NCBI GenBank assembly: GCA_903873705.1
Contig: CAIQPK010000046.1
Location: forward strand, 1-44,045
DNA length: 44,045 nucleotides
DNA from: an uncultured Acidobacteriota bacterium
GTDB taxonomy: Bacteria; Acidobacteriota; Terriglobia; Terriglobales; Acidobacteriaceae
Reading direction: 5' to 3'
Shown here: positions 1-10,459 of the stretch, in pieces
Layout of the letters: every line of letters begins with the position of its first letter
Numbering within the stretch: the first letter of the stretch is position 1
Position numbers and translations under genes: made by a program
Notes under the pieces: model-generated
The model's database searches: none
Told to the model about the DNA's origin: nothing
The model's input: the letters and a program-made list of their open reading frames with translations, nothing else

Positions 1-1452
1 ACCTTCACCCTCTCCCAGGGGTCGCTCACTTTCGCCAACACCGGCGTCGGCAACGCCTCCACGCCCCAAACCATCACCCTCACCAACACCGGCACCACCA
101 CTCTCCAAATCCTCTCCTCCACCATCACGCCAGACTTCACCTACCTCTCCAACTGCACCACCCTAACCCCCTCATCCAGCTGTACCTACAGCATCACCTT
201 CACCCCCACCGCACAATCCACCGCACCCACCCGCACCGGCACCCTTCAGCTCACCACCGACTCCGCCACCGCACTCGACTTCATCTCCCTCATCGGCACC
301 ACCAACTCCGCCCCCCTCATCTTCTCCCCCACCGCACCCGACTTCGGGACCGTCAACGTCGGCTCCTCCGCCACCCTCCCCGTCTCGCTCACCAACACCA
401 CCGGCGCGCCCATCACCTTCGCCGCCTACACCACCACACCCGACTACACCAGCACCCCAGGCACATGTCCCGCCCCCGGCTCAGCCCTCGCCGCCGGCTC
501 CGCCTGCACCTTCCAGATCACCTTTACCCCCACCGCCACCGGCACCCGCACCGGCACCTTCAGCCTCTCCACCGACGCCACCACCCAGCCCCTGACCCTC
601 CCCCTCACCGGCCAGGCCGTAGCCTCCCAACTCCAGATCACCCCCGGCGAGCTCAACTTCGGAAACGTGCCCCTCGGCTCCTCCGCCACCCTCTCTGTCA
701 CCCTCTTCAACGCCGGCACCGCCTCTGTCACCAACATCGCCGCCCTCGTCTCCGGCCCCAATCTCGCCGAGTTCGTCATCACCGGCAACTGCTCCAACCA
801 AACCCTCTCCCGCAACCAGGGCTGCACGGTCAGCATCACCTTCACGCCCACCGCCGCCGGTCAGCGCAACGCCACCCTCACCCTCACCAGCTCCGACCCC
901 AGCTCCCCCACCGCCATCACCCTCATCGGAACCGCCCCCAGCCCCGGCACCTTCACCCTCACCGTCAACGGAGCGTTCACCGCCACCGCCTCGGTACCCA
1001 GCGGATCACCCGCCACCTATGCCCTCCTCATCACCCCCCTGAACGGTTTCACCGGAACAGTGGCCCTAACCTGCTCCCCCATCAACCCCGGAACCTACGC
1101 CGCCTGCTCCATCAACCCCTCACTGGTCGTCCTCAACGGCACCACCCCACAAGCCTCCACGGTCACCATTACCACCCTCACCACCGCTGCGCTAGAACCG
1201 CCCACCCACAATCCCGCCTACCTCGCGCTCTTCGGTCTCCCCTTGCGTCTGATCATCCGTCGCCGCCGCGCCCGCCAGCTCCTGCTCGCGCTCATCCTCA
1301 CCGCGATCGCCACCACCTTCACCGTCTGCGGCGGCAAGTCCACCAACCTCCGCTACACCCCCGCCGGCACCTACCAATACCTCATCACCGGCACCTCAAC
1401 CAACGGCACCACGATCACCCAGACCGTCACCCTCAACCTCACCGTGAAGTAG
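1..1452 (+). CDS. Choice-of-anchor-D / ASH-type repeat protein, 3' part
   Basis: Frame 1 is open from the first base to a TAG at 1450-1452, giving 483 residues of a protein whose N-terminus lies outside the window. It consists of repeated Ig-like modules of roughly 100 residues. Each has a 'F-G-x-V-x-x-G-x-x-A/S-x-x' strand (for example PDFGTVNVGSSATL and LNFGNVPLGSSATL), a paired-cysteine stretch and a 'C-T-x-x-I-T-F-T-P-T-A-x-G' ending, as in choice-of-anchor-D and ASPM/SPD-2/Hydin-like repeats. After the last repeat come an Ig-like segment, an arginine-rich stretch (RRRRARQ) and a hydrophobic helix near residue 425-440 ending in a cysteine, then a short polar tail. Such proteins are usually exported and very long in Acidobacteriota. 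The ligand is unknown. The arginines before the helix suggest C-terminal membrane retention, but this is inference. Confidence 0.85.
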   Translation, partial: TFTLSQGSLTFANTGVGNASTPQTITLTNTGTTTLQILSSTITPDFTYLSNCTTLTPSSSCTYSITFTPTAQSTAPTRTGTLQLTTDSATALDFISLIGTTNSAPLIFSPTAPDFGTVNVGSSATLPVSLTNTTGAPITFAAYTTTPDYTSTPGTCPAPGSALAAGSACTFQITFTPTATGTRTGTFSLSTDATTQPLTLPLTGQAVASQLQITPGELNFGNVPLGSSATLSVTLFNAGTASVTNIAALVSGPNLAEFVITGNCSNQTLSRNQGCTVSITFTPTAAGQRNATLTLTSSDPSSPTAITLIGTAPSPGTFTLTVNGAFTATASVPSGSPATYALLITPLNGFTGTVALTCSPINPGTYAACSINPSLVVLNGTTPQASTVTITTLTTAALEPPTHNPAYLALFGLPLRLIIRRRRARQLLLALILTAIATTFTVCGGKSTNLRYTPAGTYQYLITGTSTNGTTITQTVTLNLTVK

Positions 1453-1474
1453 AGGCGCAGCCGCGCGACCGCCC

Positions 1475-1615
1475 TTACAGCTCGGGGCTGAAGATCATCC
1501 TCAAAATGAAATGCCAGAAGCCAAAATGGGCGATGTACCAGGCGCTAGCGGGAACCACCGCCACCATCAAGAGAACATTCGCCCAGGTAGGCAGCTTTTC
1601 AAAGCCCCTTCGCAT
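1475..1615 (-). CDS. Small single-helix membrane protein (46 aa), hypothetical
   Basis: A 46-codon frame runs from ATG (complement of 1613-1615) to TAA (complement of 1475-1477). The peptide starts MRRGFEKLPTWANVLLMVAV and ends FILRMIFSPEL. A basic amphipathic N-terminus is followed by a hydrophobic segment from about residue 12 to 33, then an aromatic-rich tail (WYIAHFGFWHF). The composition and the Lys/Arg-then-hydrophobic layout look like a genuine bitopic membrane peptide, not noise. It lies 34 bases downstream of the ribBA-like gene on the same strand and could be read from its transcript. Shine-Dalgarno support is weak (GTGGGATTA directly before ATG, GAAGGG further up). I do not recognise the family and cannot assign a function. 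Confidence 0.55.
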   Translation of the reverse strand: MRRGFEKLPTWANVLLMVAVVPASAWYIAHFGFWHFILRMIFSPEL

Positions 1616-1649
1616 TAATCCCACACGAAGCCCTTCGATCGAACCGGAT

Positions 1650-2810
1650 TTATACCTTCATCCTATCCACCACCACCGGCACCTGCTCCACAATCTCAAT
1701 CCCAAACCCCTGCAACGCCGGCACATGCGTCCGATGATTGCTCAGCAGCCGAATCTTGTGTATCCCCAAATCCGACAGAATCTGCCCACCCAAACCAACC
1801 TGCCGCAACACCCGCTGATCCCTTCCAGCCCCCGGATCTCCCGCCCGTCCTTCACGATGAAAACCCAACCGCCCCGGCGTCACCGTTCGATCCACCGTAA
1901 AACCCTGCAGCGTATGGTGCAGGTAAACCAGCGCCCCGCGCCCCGCCTCGGCAATCATCCGCAAAGACTGGTCCACAACCGCCTTGCAATCGCACAGCGT
2001 AGCCCCAAACACATTCCCGCTCAGGCAATGCGTATGCACCCGCACCAGCGCCGGCTCATCGCTCGCCCCAATGTCGCCATAAACCAGCGCCACATGCGAC
2101 TCGCCGCCCTCCACCTCGCTCTCATAAGCAATCATCCGAAACTCGCCATAAGCCGTCGGCATCATCGCCTCCGCCGTCCGCTTGATGTACCGCTCATGCT
2201 GCAGCCGGTACCGGATCAACTCAGCCACCGTCAGCATCTTCATCCCATGCGTCTGGCAGAAGATCTTCAGATCAGGCACCCGCGCCATCGTCCCATCGTC
2301 GTTCATGATTTCGCAGATCACACCCGCTGAAACCAGTCCGGCCATCCGCGCCAGGTCAACCGACGCCTCCGTCTGCCCCGCCCTCACCAGCACGCCACCC
2401 TTCCGCGCCCGCAGCGGAAACACATGCCCCGGCCGCGCTAAATCATGCGCCGTAGACCGCGGCGAAATCGCCACCTGGATGGTATGCGCCCGGTCCGCCG
2501 CCGAAATCCCCGTCGTCACCCCCTCCCGCGCCTCAATCGACTCCGTAAACGCCGTCCCAAACCGCGACGTATTATCCTGCGTCATCGGCCCCAGCCGCAG
2601 CGCATCCGCGCGCTCTTCTGTCAGCGTCAGGCAAATCAGCCCGCGCCCGAACTTCGCCATGAAGTTGATCGCCTCCGGCGTGCAGAACTCCGCCGCCAGC
2701 GTCAAATCGCCTTCATTCTCGCGGTCTTCATCATCCACCACGACGATCATCCGCCCCGCGCGCATCTCTTCCAACGCTTCCGGCACTGTCGAAAATACTT
2801 GGTCTTCCAT
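1650..2810 (-). CDS. ribBA: RibBA-type protein: DHBP synthase with degenerate GTP cyclohydrolase II domain
   Basis: This 386-aa protein has the RibB fold first (residues 1-205). The DHBP synthase signature is intact: DEDRENEG at 28-34, the T-G-I-S-A-x-D-R block at 100-107 and [10 protein letters not shown] at 126-135. RibB makes 3,4-dihydroxy-2-butanone 4-phosphate from ribulose 5-phosphate for riboflavin synthesis. The block usually read as GHTEA is GQTEA (Q146), a variant I recall from some bacterial RibBAs. Residues about 220-386 align with GTP cyclohydrolase II and keep the zinc-type cysteines C262, C273 and C275. However, the R-Q-E-G-R-G-I-G segment is replaced by [12 protein letters not shown], and the E-R-D-Y/F catalytic stretch by VLRQVGLGG. 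RibB activity is well supported; GTP cyclohydrolase II activity is doubtful. Confidence 0.9.
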   Translation of the reverse strand: MEDQVFSTVPEALEEMRAGRMIVVVDDEDRENEGDLTLAAEFCTPEAINFMAKFGRGLICLTLTEERADALRLGPMTQDNTSRFGTAFTESIEAREGVTTGISAADRAHTIQVAISPRSTAHDLARPGHVFPLRARKGGVLVRAGQTEASVDLARMAGLVSAGVICEIMNDDGTMARVPDLKIFCQTHGMKMLTVAELIRYRLQHERYIKRTAEAMMPTAYGEFRMIAYESEVEGGESHVALVYGDIGASDEPALVRVHTHCLSGNVFGATLCDCKAVVDQSLRMIAEAGRGALVYLHHTLQGFTVDRTVTPGRLGFHREGRAGDPGAGRDQRVLRQVGLGGQILSDLGIHKIRLLSNHRTHVPALQGFGIEIVEQVPVVVDRMKV

Positions 2811-2907
2811 AGTCCCCTAAGAATAAACCCACTGACCCCTTGCGTTTTCGCTAAGTGTTAGCCTGCTCTTGCCATTGCTTTTCTTGGACAATCTCTCGAA
2901 AGCGAAA

Positions 2908-2939
2908 TTGTCATTCTGAGCGCAGCGAAGAACCTGCTT
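2908..2939. repeat. Dispersed CTGAGCGCAGCGAAG repeat, copy in intergenic DNA
   Basis: The sequence contains TCATTCTGAGCGCAGCGAAG followed by AACCTGC. A close copy lies at 4635-4665, and diverged relatives (TGTCATCTCGACCGGAG type) occur inside recQ. It sits between the divergent ribBA-like and amine oxidase genes, so it may lie inside one of their leaders. Confidence 0.7.
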
Positions 2940-3005
2940 CACCGCTTTTGCACTCTTCCGTTTTTGCTGTTGCTCGTTCTTCACCAGGCTCCGGAGCTCG
3001 CAACG

Positions 3006-4622
3006 ATGCCCCTCACCCGCCGCCACTTCCTCACCCGCATCGGCCAGGCCGGCGGCTTCGGCGCCGCCTACCTCGGCATGCAGACCCTCGGCCTCCTGCC
3101 CACACCCGACTCCGCTGCCCAGACCATCCACGCCGCTCCCAACAGCGGCAACGGCACCTCCGTCGTCATCCTCGGCGCCGGCATCGCCGGACTCGTCGCC
3201 GCCTACGAACTCCGCGCCCTCGGCTACACCGTCACCGTACTTGAAGCCCTCCCCCGCACCGGCGGTCGCAACTGGACCGTCCGCGCCGGAACCGAGATCA
3301 ACTCCCTCGACGGCGCCACCCAGACCTGCACCTTCGACCCCGGCCACTACCAGAACGTAGGCCCCGGCCGTCTTCCCTCCAACCACCGCACCATGCTCAA
3401 TTACTGCCAAAAACTCAAAGTCCCACTTGAAGTCGAAATCAACACCTCCCGCAGCTCCAAACTCCAGAATGACGCCGCTAACAACGCCCGCCCCGTAATC
3501 CAGCGCCAGGCCATCAACGACACCCGCGGCCACGTCTCCGAGCTCCTCTCCAAGTGCATTCGCGGTGGCGCACTCGACGCGGACCTCACCAAAGAAGACC
3601 GTGCCCGCATGATCGACTTCCTCCACACCTACGGCCCGCTCACCCAATCCGGCGCGTACATCGGCTCCGATCGCGCCGGCATCGCCATCCAGCCCGGCGC
3701 CGGCGAAATCGACGGAACCCTTGCCGACCCCCTCAGCATGCACACCCTCCTCGACGCTGCCTTCTGGGAAGGCATGCTCTACGAAGAGGAAAACGACTGG
3801 CAAGCCACCATGTTCCAGCCCGTAGGCGGCATGGACACCATCCCCTACGCCTTCGCCCGCGAGCTCGGCGACATCATCCACCACAGCACCCCCGTCACCG
3901 CCCTCCACAAAACCGCCCAGGGCGTCCGCGTCACCTACACCCAGAACAACGCCACCCACACCCTCGAAGCCGACTTCTGTTTCTGCGCTATGCCCCTCAT
4001 CCAGCTCCGCAAGATCCCCGCCGACCTCGGACCCGCCCACCGCAAGGTCGTCGACCAGTGCACCTACGACGGCTACTACAAGATCGCCTGGGAGTCCCGC
4101 CGCTTCTGGGAGCAGGAAGAAAACATCTACGGCGGCCTCGAGTTCGTAGCCCAGGGCCCCAGCCCCATCTGGCTCCCCTCCTGGGGCCTCTTCTCCGACC
4201 GCGGCGTCCTCGTCTCCGGCTACGCCCTGGCCAGCGGCACCCCCTTCAACAAGCTCTCCCTCGACCAGAAATTCGCCGCCTCCCGAGCCTCAGTGGAGCG
4301 CCTCCACCCGGGCCGCGGCCACGAGCTCGAAAAGCCCATCTACCTCGGCTGGGACAACATCCCCTACATCGAAGGCTCCTGGATCAGCAGCTACGGCCCC
4401 AACCAGCCCCAGCTCGAGCAACCCGACGTCATCGACCTCGGCCACCGCCGCGGCGGCACCTTCGCCAACCCCGGCTACACCACCCTCCTCCAGCCCGACG
4501 GCCCGATCTACTTCATCGGCGACCACGTCAGCTACCTCGTAGGCTGGCAGGAAGGCGCCGCCCTAAGCAGCCTCCGCGCCATCAACATGCTCTCCGAACG
4601 AGTGAAGAGCACCCGCCCCTGA
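3006..4622 (+). CDS. Tat-exported FAD-dependent amine oxidase / flavin monoamine oxidase family
   Basis: The protein has 538 residues when started at ATG 3006, chosen because GGAG lies 9 bases upstream and the N-terminus then begins directly with a twin-arginine signal (MPLTRRHFLTRIGQAGG). An upstream in-frame start at 2964 would add 14 residues unlike a signal. After the signal comes the dinucleotide-binding motif VVILGAGIAGLVAAYEL, about residues 54-70, continuing into VTVLEALPRTGGR, the second FAD contact typical of amine oxidases. The C-terminal FAD block is IYFIGDHVSYLVGWQEGA, the usual place for the isoalloxazine-contacting segment. The enzyme should oxidise an amine or amino acid in the periplasm with release of H2O2. 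The substrate cannot be told from sequence, and no neighbour helps. Confidence 0.88.
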   Translation: MPLTRRHFLTRIGQAGGFGAAYLGMQTLGLLPTPDSAAQTIHAAPNSGNGTSVVILGAGIAGLVAAYELRALGYTVTVLEALPRTGGRNWTVRAGTEINSLDGATQTCTFDPGHYQNVGPGRLPSNHRTMLNYCQKLKVPLEVEINTSRSSKLQNDAANNARPVIQRQAINDTRGHVSELLSKCIRGGALDADLTKEDRARMIDFLHTYGPLTQSGAYIGSDRAGIAIQPGAGEIDGTLADPLSMHTLLDAAFWEGMLYEEENDWQATMFQPVGGMDTIPYAFARELGDIIHHSTPVTALHKTAQGVRVTYTQNNATHTLEADFCFCAMPLIQLRKIPADLGPAHRKVVDQCTYDGYYKIAWESRRFWEQEENIYGGLEFVAQGPSPIWLPSWGLFSDRGVLVSGYALASGTPFNKLSLDQKFAASRASVERLHPGRGHELEKPIYLGWDNIPYIEGSWISSYGPNQPQLEQPDVIDLGHRRGGTFANPGYTTLLQPDGPIYFIGDHVSYLVGWQEGAALSSLRAINMLSERVKSTRP

Positions 4623-4634
4623 CTTTTTTGACAC

Positions 4635-4665
4635 TGTCATCCTGAGCGCAGCGAAGGACCCGCAT
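4635..4665. repeat. Dispersed CTGAGCGCAGCGAAG repeat, second copy
   Basis: CTGTCATCCTGAGCGCAGCGAAGGACCC-type element just after the stop of the amine oxidase gene. It matches the copy at 2908-2939 in the core CTGAGCGCAGCGAAG, so the oxidase gene is flanked by two direct copies. Confidence 0.7.
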
Positions 4666-4690
4666 CTTGCACTTGCCCTTGCGTTCTCCC

Positions 4691-4720
4691 AAAACAAAAC
4701 GCCGCCCCCAAAGGACGGCG
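4691..4720 (-). terminator. Rho-independent terminator of the small gene at 4759-4986
   Basis: Read on the minus strand, CGCCGTCC and GGGCGGCG pair around a TTTGG loop (one mismatch; bases 4720-4700) and are followed by TTTTGTTTT (4699-4691). It stands 39 bases past the stop codon of the minus-strand gene. Confidence 0.75.
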
Positions 4721-4758
4721 CTCGTTAATCTCTAATCTCTATTATCTAATCCCTGCCT

Positions 4759-4986
4759 CTACAGCGTTGACTCAATCTCAAATCCCCACGCCTCAAGCAA
4801 CGCCTCAGGAATGTACTTCGAGTTCTTATTCCGCCGCGCCCATTCGCGCAAACGCGTCGAGCGGATGTACTGGTCCGGAGTCAGCTTGTACTCCTTCACC
4901 ACCTGCTCAAACGATGTAATAGTCGGAACCACCGGCCCAATCGGCTCCGGCTTGCCCCAATTCGGATTTCCACGACGCTTTGCCAT
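4759..4986 (-). CDS. Small basic hypothetical protein (75 aa)
   Basis: The 75-residue protein starts MAKRRGNPNWGKPEPIGPV and ends EAWGFEIESTL. The first 20 residues are basic and proline/glycine-rich. The rest (SFEQVVKEYKLTPDQYIRSTRLREWARRNKNSKYIPEALLEAW, shown here only as an overview of its helical, charged nature: VVKEYKLTPDQYI and RLREWARRNKN) looks like a small helical domain. Independent evidence that the gene is real: a GAGG about 10 bases before the ATG, codon use like the neighbours, and a clean rho-independent terminator just downstream. The family is not recognised. The basic tail and helical body would suit nucleic-acid or ribosome binding, but that is speculation. It is isolated: the genes on both sides run on the other strand. 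Confidence 0.75.
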   Translation of the reverse strand: MAKRRGNPNWGKPEPIGPVVPTITSFEQVVKEYKLTPDQYIRSTRLREWARRNKNSKYIPEALLEAWGFEIESTL

Positions 4987-5177
4987 GCTCTATTCAACCT
5001 CACTTTTCCAACCCGCGGCGACGAACGCAACAACAGGTCCAAACATCTGATTTTACCACGTTCTCATCGCTGCACCCGGCCTTAAAGTGGCTTCACGCCA
5101 GGCTTACCGGTCTGTCCATCTCGCCTGCCAAGCCCCCGCCGTGATACAAGTGCCCACACACCTCACGGAGGATTCCC

Positions 5178-5615
5178 ATGCGCCCCTACCGCCTTCACTG
5201 GCCCGCCATCGTCGTTGCGATGATCGCCTCCTTCCTCTTCGAAGCCGGCTGGTACTCCTACTTCATGACCCCCTGGCTCATCGGCGTCGGCCGCACCTCC
5301 GAGTGGATGCACGAGTACTCCGGCATGATGCCGCCCGTCCAGTACGCCATAGCGATGCTCTGCTCCCTCATCGCTGCCGCGGTCCTCTCCCTCGCCATCC
5401 AGGTCTCGGGCGAACAAACCCTCCTCCGCGGCATCAAGGTCGGCGCCGTCCTCTGGCTCGGCTTCATCGCCACCAGCTGGGCCACCGAGTACGCCTTCGA
5501 AGTCCGCTCCCTAGAAATCTTCGCCATCAACACCGGCGCATGGCTAGCCAACCTCGTCATCATGGGCGCCATCGTCGGCGCCTGGCGAGGCCAACCCGCC
5601 CCGCTAGCCCCCTAA
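5178..5615 (+). CDS. DUF1761-type integral membrane protein
   Basis: The protein has 145 residues. A strong GGAGG ribosome-binding site lies 8 bases before the ATG at 5178. It has four predicted membrane segments: around residues 8-30 (IVVAMIASFLFEAGWYSYF), 53-75, 86-105 and 120-138. The opening W-P-A-I-V-V-A and the FLFEAGWYSYFMTPWL block fit DUF1761 proteins, which begin with a conserved helix and a W-Y-x-x-x-x-x-x-W motif. The function of that family is not known. No operon partner is evident, since the next gene (recQ) starts 135 bases later beyond a palindromic repeat. Confidence 0.75.
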   Translation: MRPYRLHWPAIVVAMIASFLFEAGWYSYFMTPWLIGVGRTSEWMHEYSGMMPPVQYAIAMLCSLIAAAVLSLAIQVSGEQTLLRGIKVGAVLWLGFIATSWATEYAFEVRSLEIFAINTGAWLANLVIMGAIVGAWRGQPAPLAP

Positions 5616-5642
5616 TGCCATAGCCCCCGGCAAACTCCTGAT

Positions 5643-5680
5643 GGGTGCCCCATGTCCGGATTCTCGGACATGGGATTCCG
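5643..5680. repeat. GGGTGCCCCAT palindromic element upstream of recQ
   Basis: GGGTGCCCCAT leads into a perfect 10-bp dyad: CCCATGTCCG (5649-5658), six bases GATTCT, then CGGACATGGG (5665-5674). The same head GGGTGCCCCAT occurs at two sites inside recQ, and the GGATTC loop recurs in the palindrome at 26791-26830. The ATG inside this repeat is the first in-frame ATG before recQ and is probably not used. Confidence 0.8.
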
Positions 5681-5750
5681 ACTCGCCACGTTCCTACGTC
5701 GCACTTCGGCCCCCTCCCCAGGCAAAGAATATGCGAAACTAGCCGCAAGC

Positions 5751-8633
<2,883 letters not shown>

Positions 8634-8704
8634 AAGGCCATCACCCTCAGCTCCACGCGACCGGCGCACGCAAACTCAAGCGCCAACAGCGCGCCCCATC
8701 ACAG

Positions 8705-8723
8705 CCCAGGGCGCAGCCCTGGG
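8705..8723. repeat. CCCAGGGC inverted repeat
   Basis: CCCAGGGC-GCA-GCCCTGGG is a perfect 8-bp dyad about 70 bases after the recQ stop. With no T run after it, it looks like a REP-type palindrome and not a terminator. Confidence 0.6.
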
Positions 8724-8797
8724 TACGCGGCCCAAACATCGCCAGAGGGCTGAAAGCCCGACCCAAATCCTTGACACCCCCTATACAATTAAGACAG

Positions 8798-8838
8798 AAG
8801 CAGTAGGGCCCGGCACCCCAACCGGGCCTTCTGCTTTT
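8798..8838 (+). terminator. Terminator-like hairpin between recQ and glmU
   Basis: AAGCAG and GGCCCGG on the left pair with CCGGGCC and CTGCTT on the right, with a small internal bulge (TAG opposite TT) and a CACCCCAA loop. The right arm ends in TTTT. It could end recQ transcription, or act as an attenuator if a promoter lies upstream of it. Confidence 0.65.
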
Positions 8839-8929
8839 AACCATCGAGTGCAAGGAGACTGGAACCATCCGTACTTCCGCAGGTCCACCCACTAGTCCTT
8901 CTTTTGCGGTACTTTACGCCAAAAGTCCC

Positions 8930-8949
8930 GGGGGGGAGGCTTACCCCCC
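8930..8949 (+). promoter_or_regulatory. G7/C6 hairpin before glmU start
   Basis: A run of seven G (8930-8936), seven bases AGGCTTA, then six C (8944-8949) can form a very stable stem ending 17 bases before the glmU ATG. It would sit in the mRNA leader next to the ribosome-binding region. A regulatory role is inference. Confidence 0.4.
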
Positions 8950-8966
8950 AAGGTACCCATGAGAAG

Positions 8967-10391
8967 ATGAAACCCGACATGAACACCACCAACTTCGGCA
9001 TCGTCATCATGGCGGCGGGCAAAGGCACCCGCCTCAAAAGCAAGCGCCCCAAGGTCCTCCACGAAATCGGCGGCAAGGCCCTCCTCCTCCACGTCATCGC
9101 CGCCGCCCGGACGATCGCCGAACCAGCGAACATCTACTGCATCATCGGCCACGAAGCCGACAAGGTCCGCTCCGCCGTCGCTTCCACCGGAGTCCAGTTC
9201 GTGCTCCAGGCCGAACAGCTCGGCACCGGACACGCGCTCCAGCAGGTCAAGTCCCACTTCACCAGCACCGGCCAGACCGTCCCGAAACACCTCATGGTCC
9301 TCTCCGGCGACGTCCCCCTCATCCGCCCCGAGACCCTCAAAGCCCTCGTCGACACCCACCTCGCCGAGCAGGCCGCGATGACCATCCTCACCGCGGTCCC
9401 CTCGAACCCCCACGGCTACGGCCGAGTCAACCGGGCGACCGCTGACTCGCCAGACGTCAGCGGAATTACAGAGCAGAAGGACCTACCTCCCGGCGACCCC
9501 GGCTCCCCCGAGATCAACTCCGGCATCTACTGCTTCGAAACCGCAGCCCTCTTCGACAACCTCGCCAAGCTTTCCAACCAAAACGCCAGCGGCGAGTTCT
9601 ACCTCACCGACGTCGCACACCTCCTCGTCTCTCAAGGTCAGCGCGTCGTAGCCGTCAAAGCCGACCACATCGACGAGGTCCTCGGCGCCAACACCATCGC
9701 CGAGATGATGCACCTCGACGCCGCCATGCGCCTCGCCACCGCCCGCCGCCTCATGGCTTCAGGCGTCACCATCTTCCGTCCCGAAACCACCGTCATCGAC
9801 GCCGAGGTAGAAGTCGGTCCCGACACCACCATCGAGCCTTACGTCCAGCTACTCGGCGCGACCCGCATCGGCTCCGACTGCCTCATCCGCTCCTTCTCCG
9901 TCATCCAGGCCAGCACCCTCGCCGACAACGTCACCGTCCGCAACGGCTGCATCCTTGACACCGCCACCGTCGCCAACGCCGCCATCCTCGGCCCCTACGC
10001 CCACCTCCGCCCCGGATCGGACATCGGCGAACAAGCCCACGTAGGAAACTTCGTCGAAACCAAGAAGGTCAGGCTGGGCAAGGGCTCCAAAGCCAACCAC
10101 CTCACCTACCTCGGCGACGCCGTCGTCGGCGCCGGCACCAACATCGGCGCCGGCGTCATCACCGCCAACTACGACGGCGCCAACAAGCACCTCACCACCA
10201 TCGGCGACCGCGTCTTCGTCGGCTCCGACTCCACCCTCGTCGCTCCCATCACCATCGGCGACGACACCCTCATTGCCGCCGGCTCCACCTTGACAGACTC
10301 GGTCCCCGCAGACGCCCTCGCCATAGCCCGTACCCGCCAGTCCACCAAACCCGGCTGGGCCAAATTGCACCGTCCCATTAAGAAAACCTGA
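8967..10391 (+). CDS. glmU: Bifunctional UDP-N-acetylglucosamine pyrophosphorylase / glucosamine-1-phosphate N-acetyltransferase
   Basis: The protein has 474 residues from ATG 8967; a second ATG at 8979 is possible, since neither has a strong ribosome-binding site. The N-terminal uridyltransferase part shows IVIMAAGKGTRLKSKRPKVL at the very start, QLGTGHAL, LSGDVPL and GYGRVNR, then EINSGIYCF. The C-terminal part is a left-handed beta helix of hexapeptide repeats. It contains GPYAHLRPGSDI, HVGNFVETKKV and LGKGSKANHLTYLGDA, then NIGAGVITANYDG, the acetyltransferase and acetyl-CoA-binding signature. The cytoplasmic enzyme makes UDP-GlcNAc from GlcN-1-P, acetyl-CoA and UTP for peptidoglycan and lipopolysaccharide. 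Length is close to the usual 456. A short upstream hairpin may affect its expression. Confidence 0.97.
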   Translation: MKPDMNTTNFGIVIMAAGKGTRLKSKRPKVLHEIGGKALLLHVIAAARTIAEPANIYCIIGHEADKVRSAVASTGVQFVLQAEQLGTGHALQQVKSHFTSTGQTVPKHLMVLSGDVPLIRPETLKALVDTHLAEQAAMTILTAVPSNPHGYGRVNRATADSPDVSGITEQKDLPPGDPGSPEINSGIYCFETAALFDNLAKLSNQNASGEFYLTDVAHLLVSQGQRVVAVKADHIDEVLGANTIAEMMHLDAAMRLATARRLMASGVTIFRPETTVIDAEVEVGPDTTIEPYVQLLGATRIGSDCLIRSFSVIQASTLADNVTVRNGCILDTATVANAAILGPYAHLRPGSDIGEQAHVGNFVETKKVRLGKGSKANHLTYLGDAVVGAGTNIGAGVITANYDGANKHLTTIGDRVFVGSDSTLVAPITIGDDTLIAAGSTLTDSVPADALAIARTRQSTKPGWAKLHRPIKKT

Positions 10392-10459
10392 TTCTGCCCC
10401 AATCCGAACCAATGCAAACTCCACTCGCACCCGGCCGATAAACCAGGTTGGAGCAAGCC

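Larger units (their letters stand above)
8634..8966. other. Spacer between recQ and glmU
   Basis: These 333 bases hold no convincing gene. In order they contain a dyad (8705-8723), an intrinsic-terminator-like hairpin with a T run (8798-8838) and a G/C-tract hairpin (8930-8949) just before the glmU start. No well-spaced sigma70 promoter was identified. Confidence 0.6.

Noticed and set aside
465-2330. Plus-strand frame of 621 codons across the surface protein end and the RibBA gene
   Set aside because: Translation is Arg/Pro/His-rich without domains and runs across two genes with firm homology signatures.
2817-4040. Minus-strand frame of 407 codons opposite the amine oxidase
   Set aside because: Gly/Val/Glu/Asp-rich shadow; the FAD motifs are on the plus strand.
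5652-5750. Upstream in-frame ATG as the recQ start
   Set aside because: It lies inside a palindromic repeat, has no ribosome-binding site, and the added residues do not resemble RecQ N-termini.
8771-8789. TTGACA followed by TATACAAT as a promoter
   Set aside because: The two boxes are only about five bases apart; at 16-18 bases from TTGACA no -10-like hexamer is present.
8904-8966. N-terminal extension of GlmU from TTG 8904
   Set aside because: The added residues run through the G/C hairpin and do not resemble GlmU; ATG 8967 or 8979 gives the normal N-terminus.
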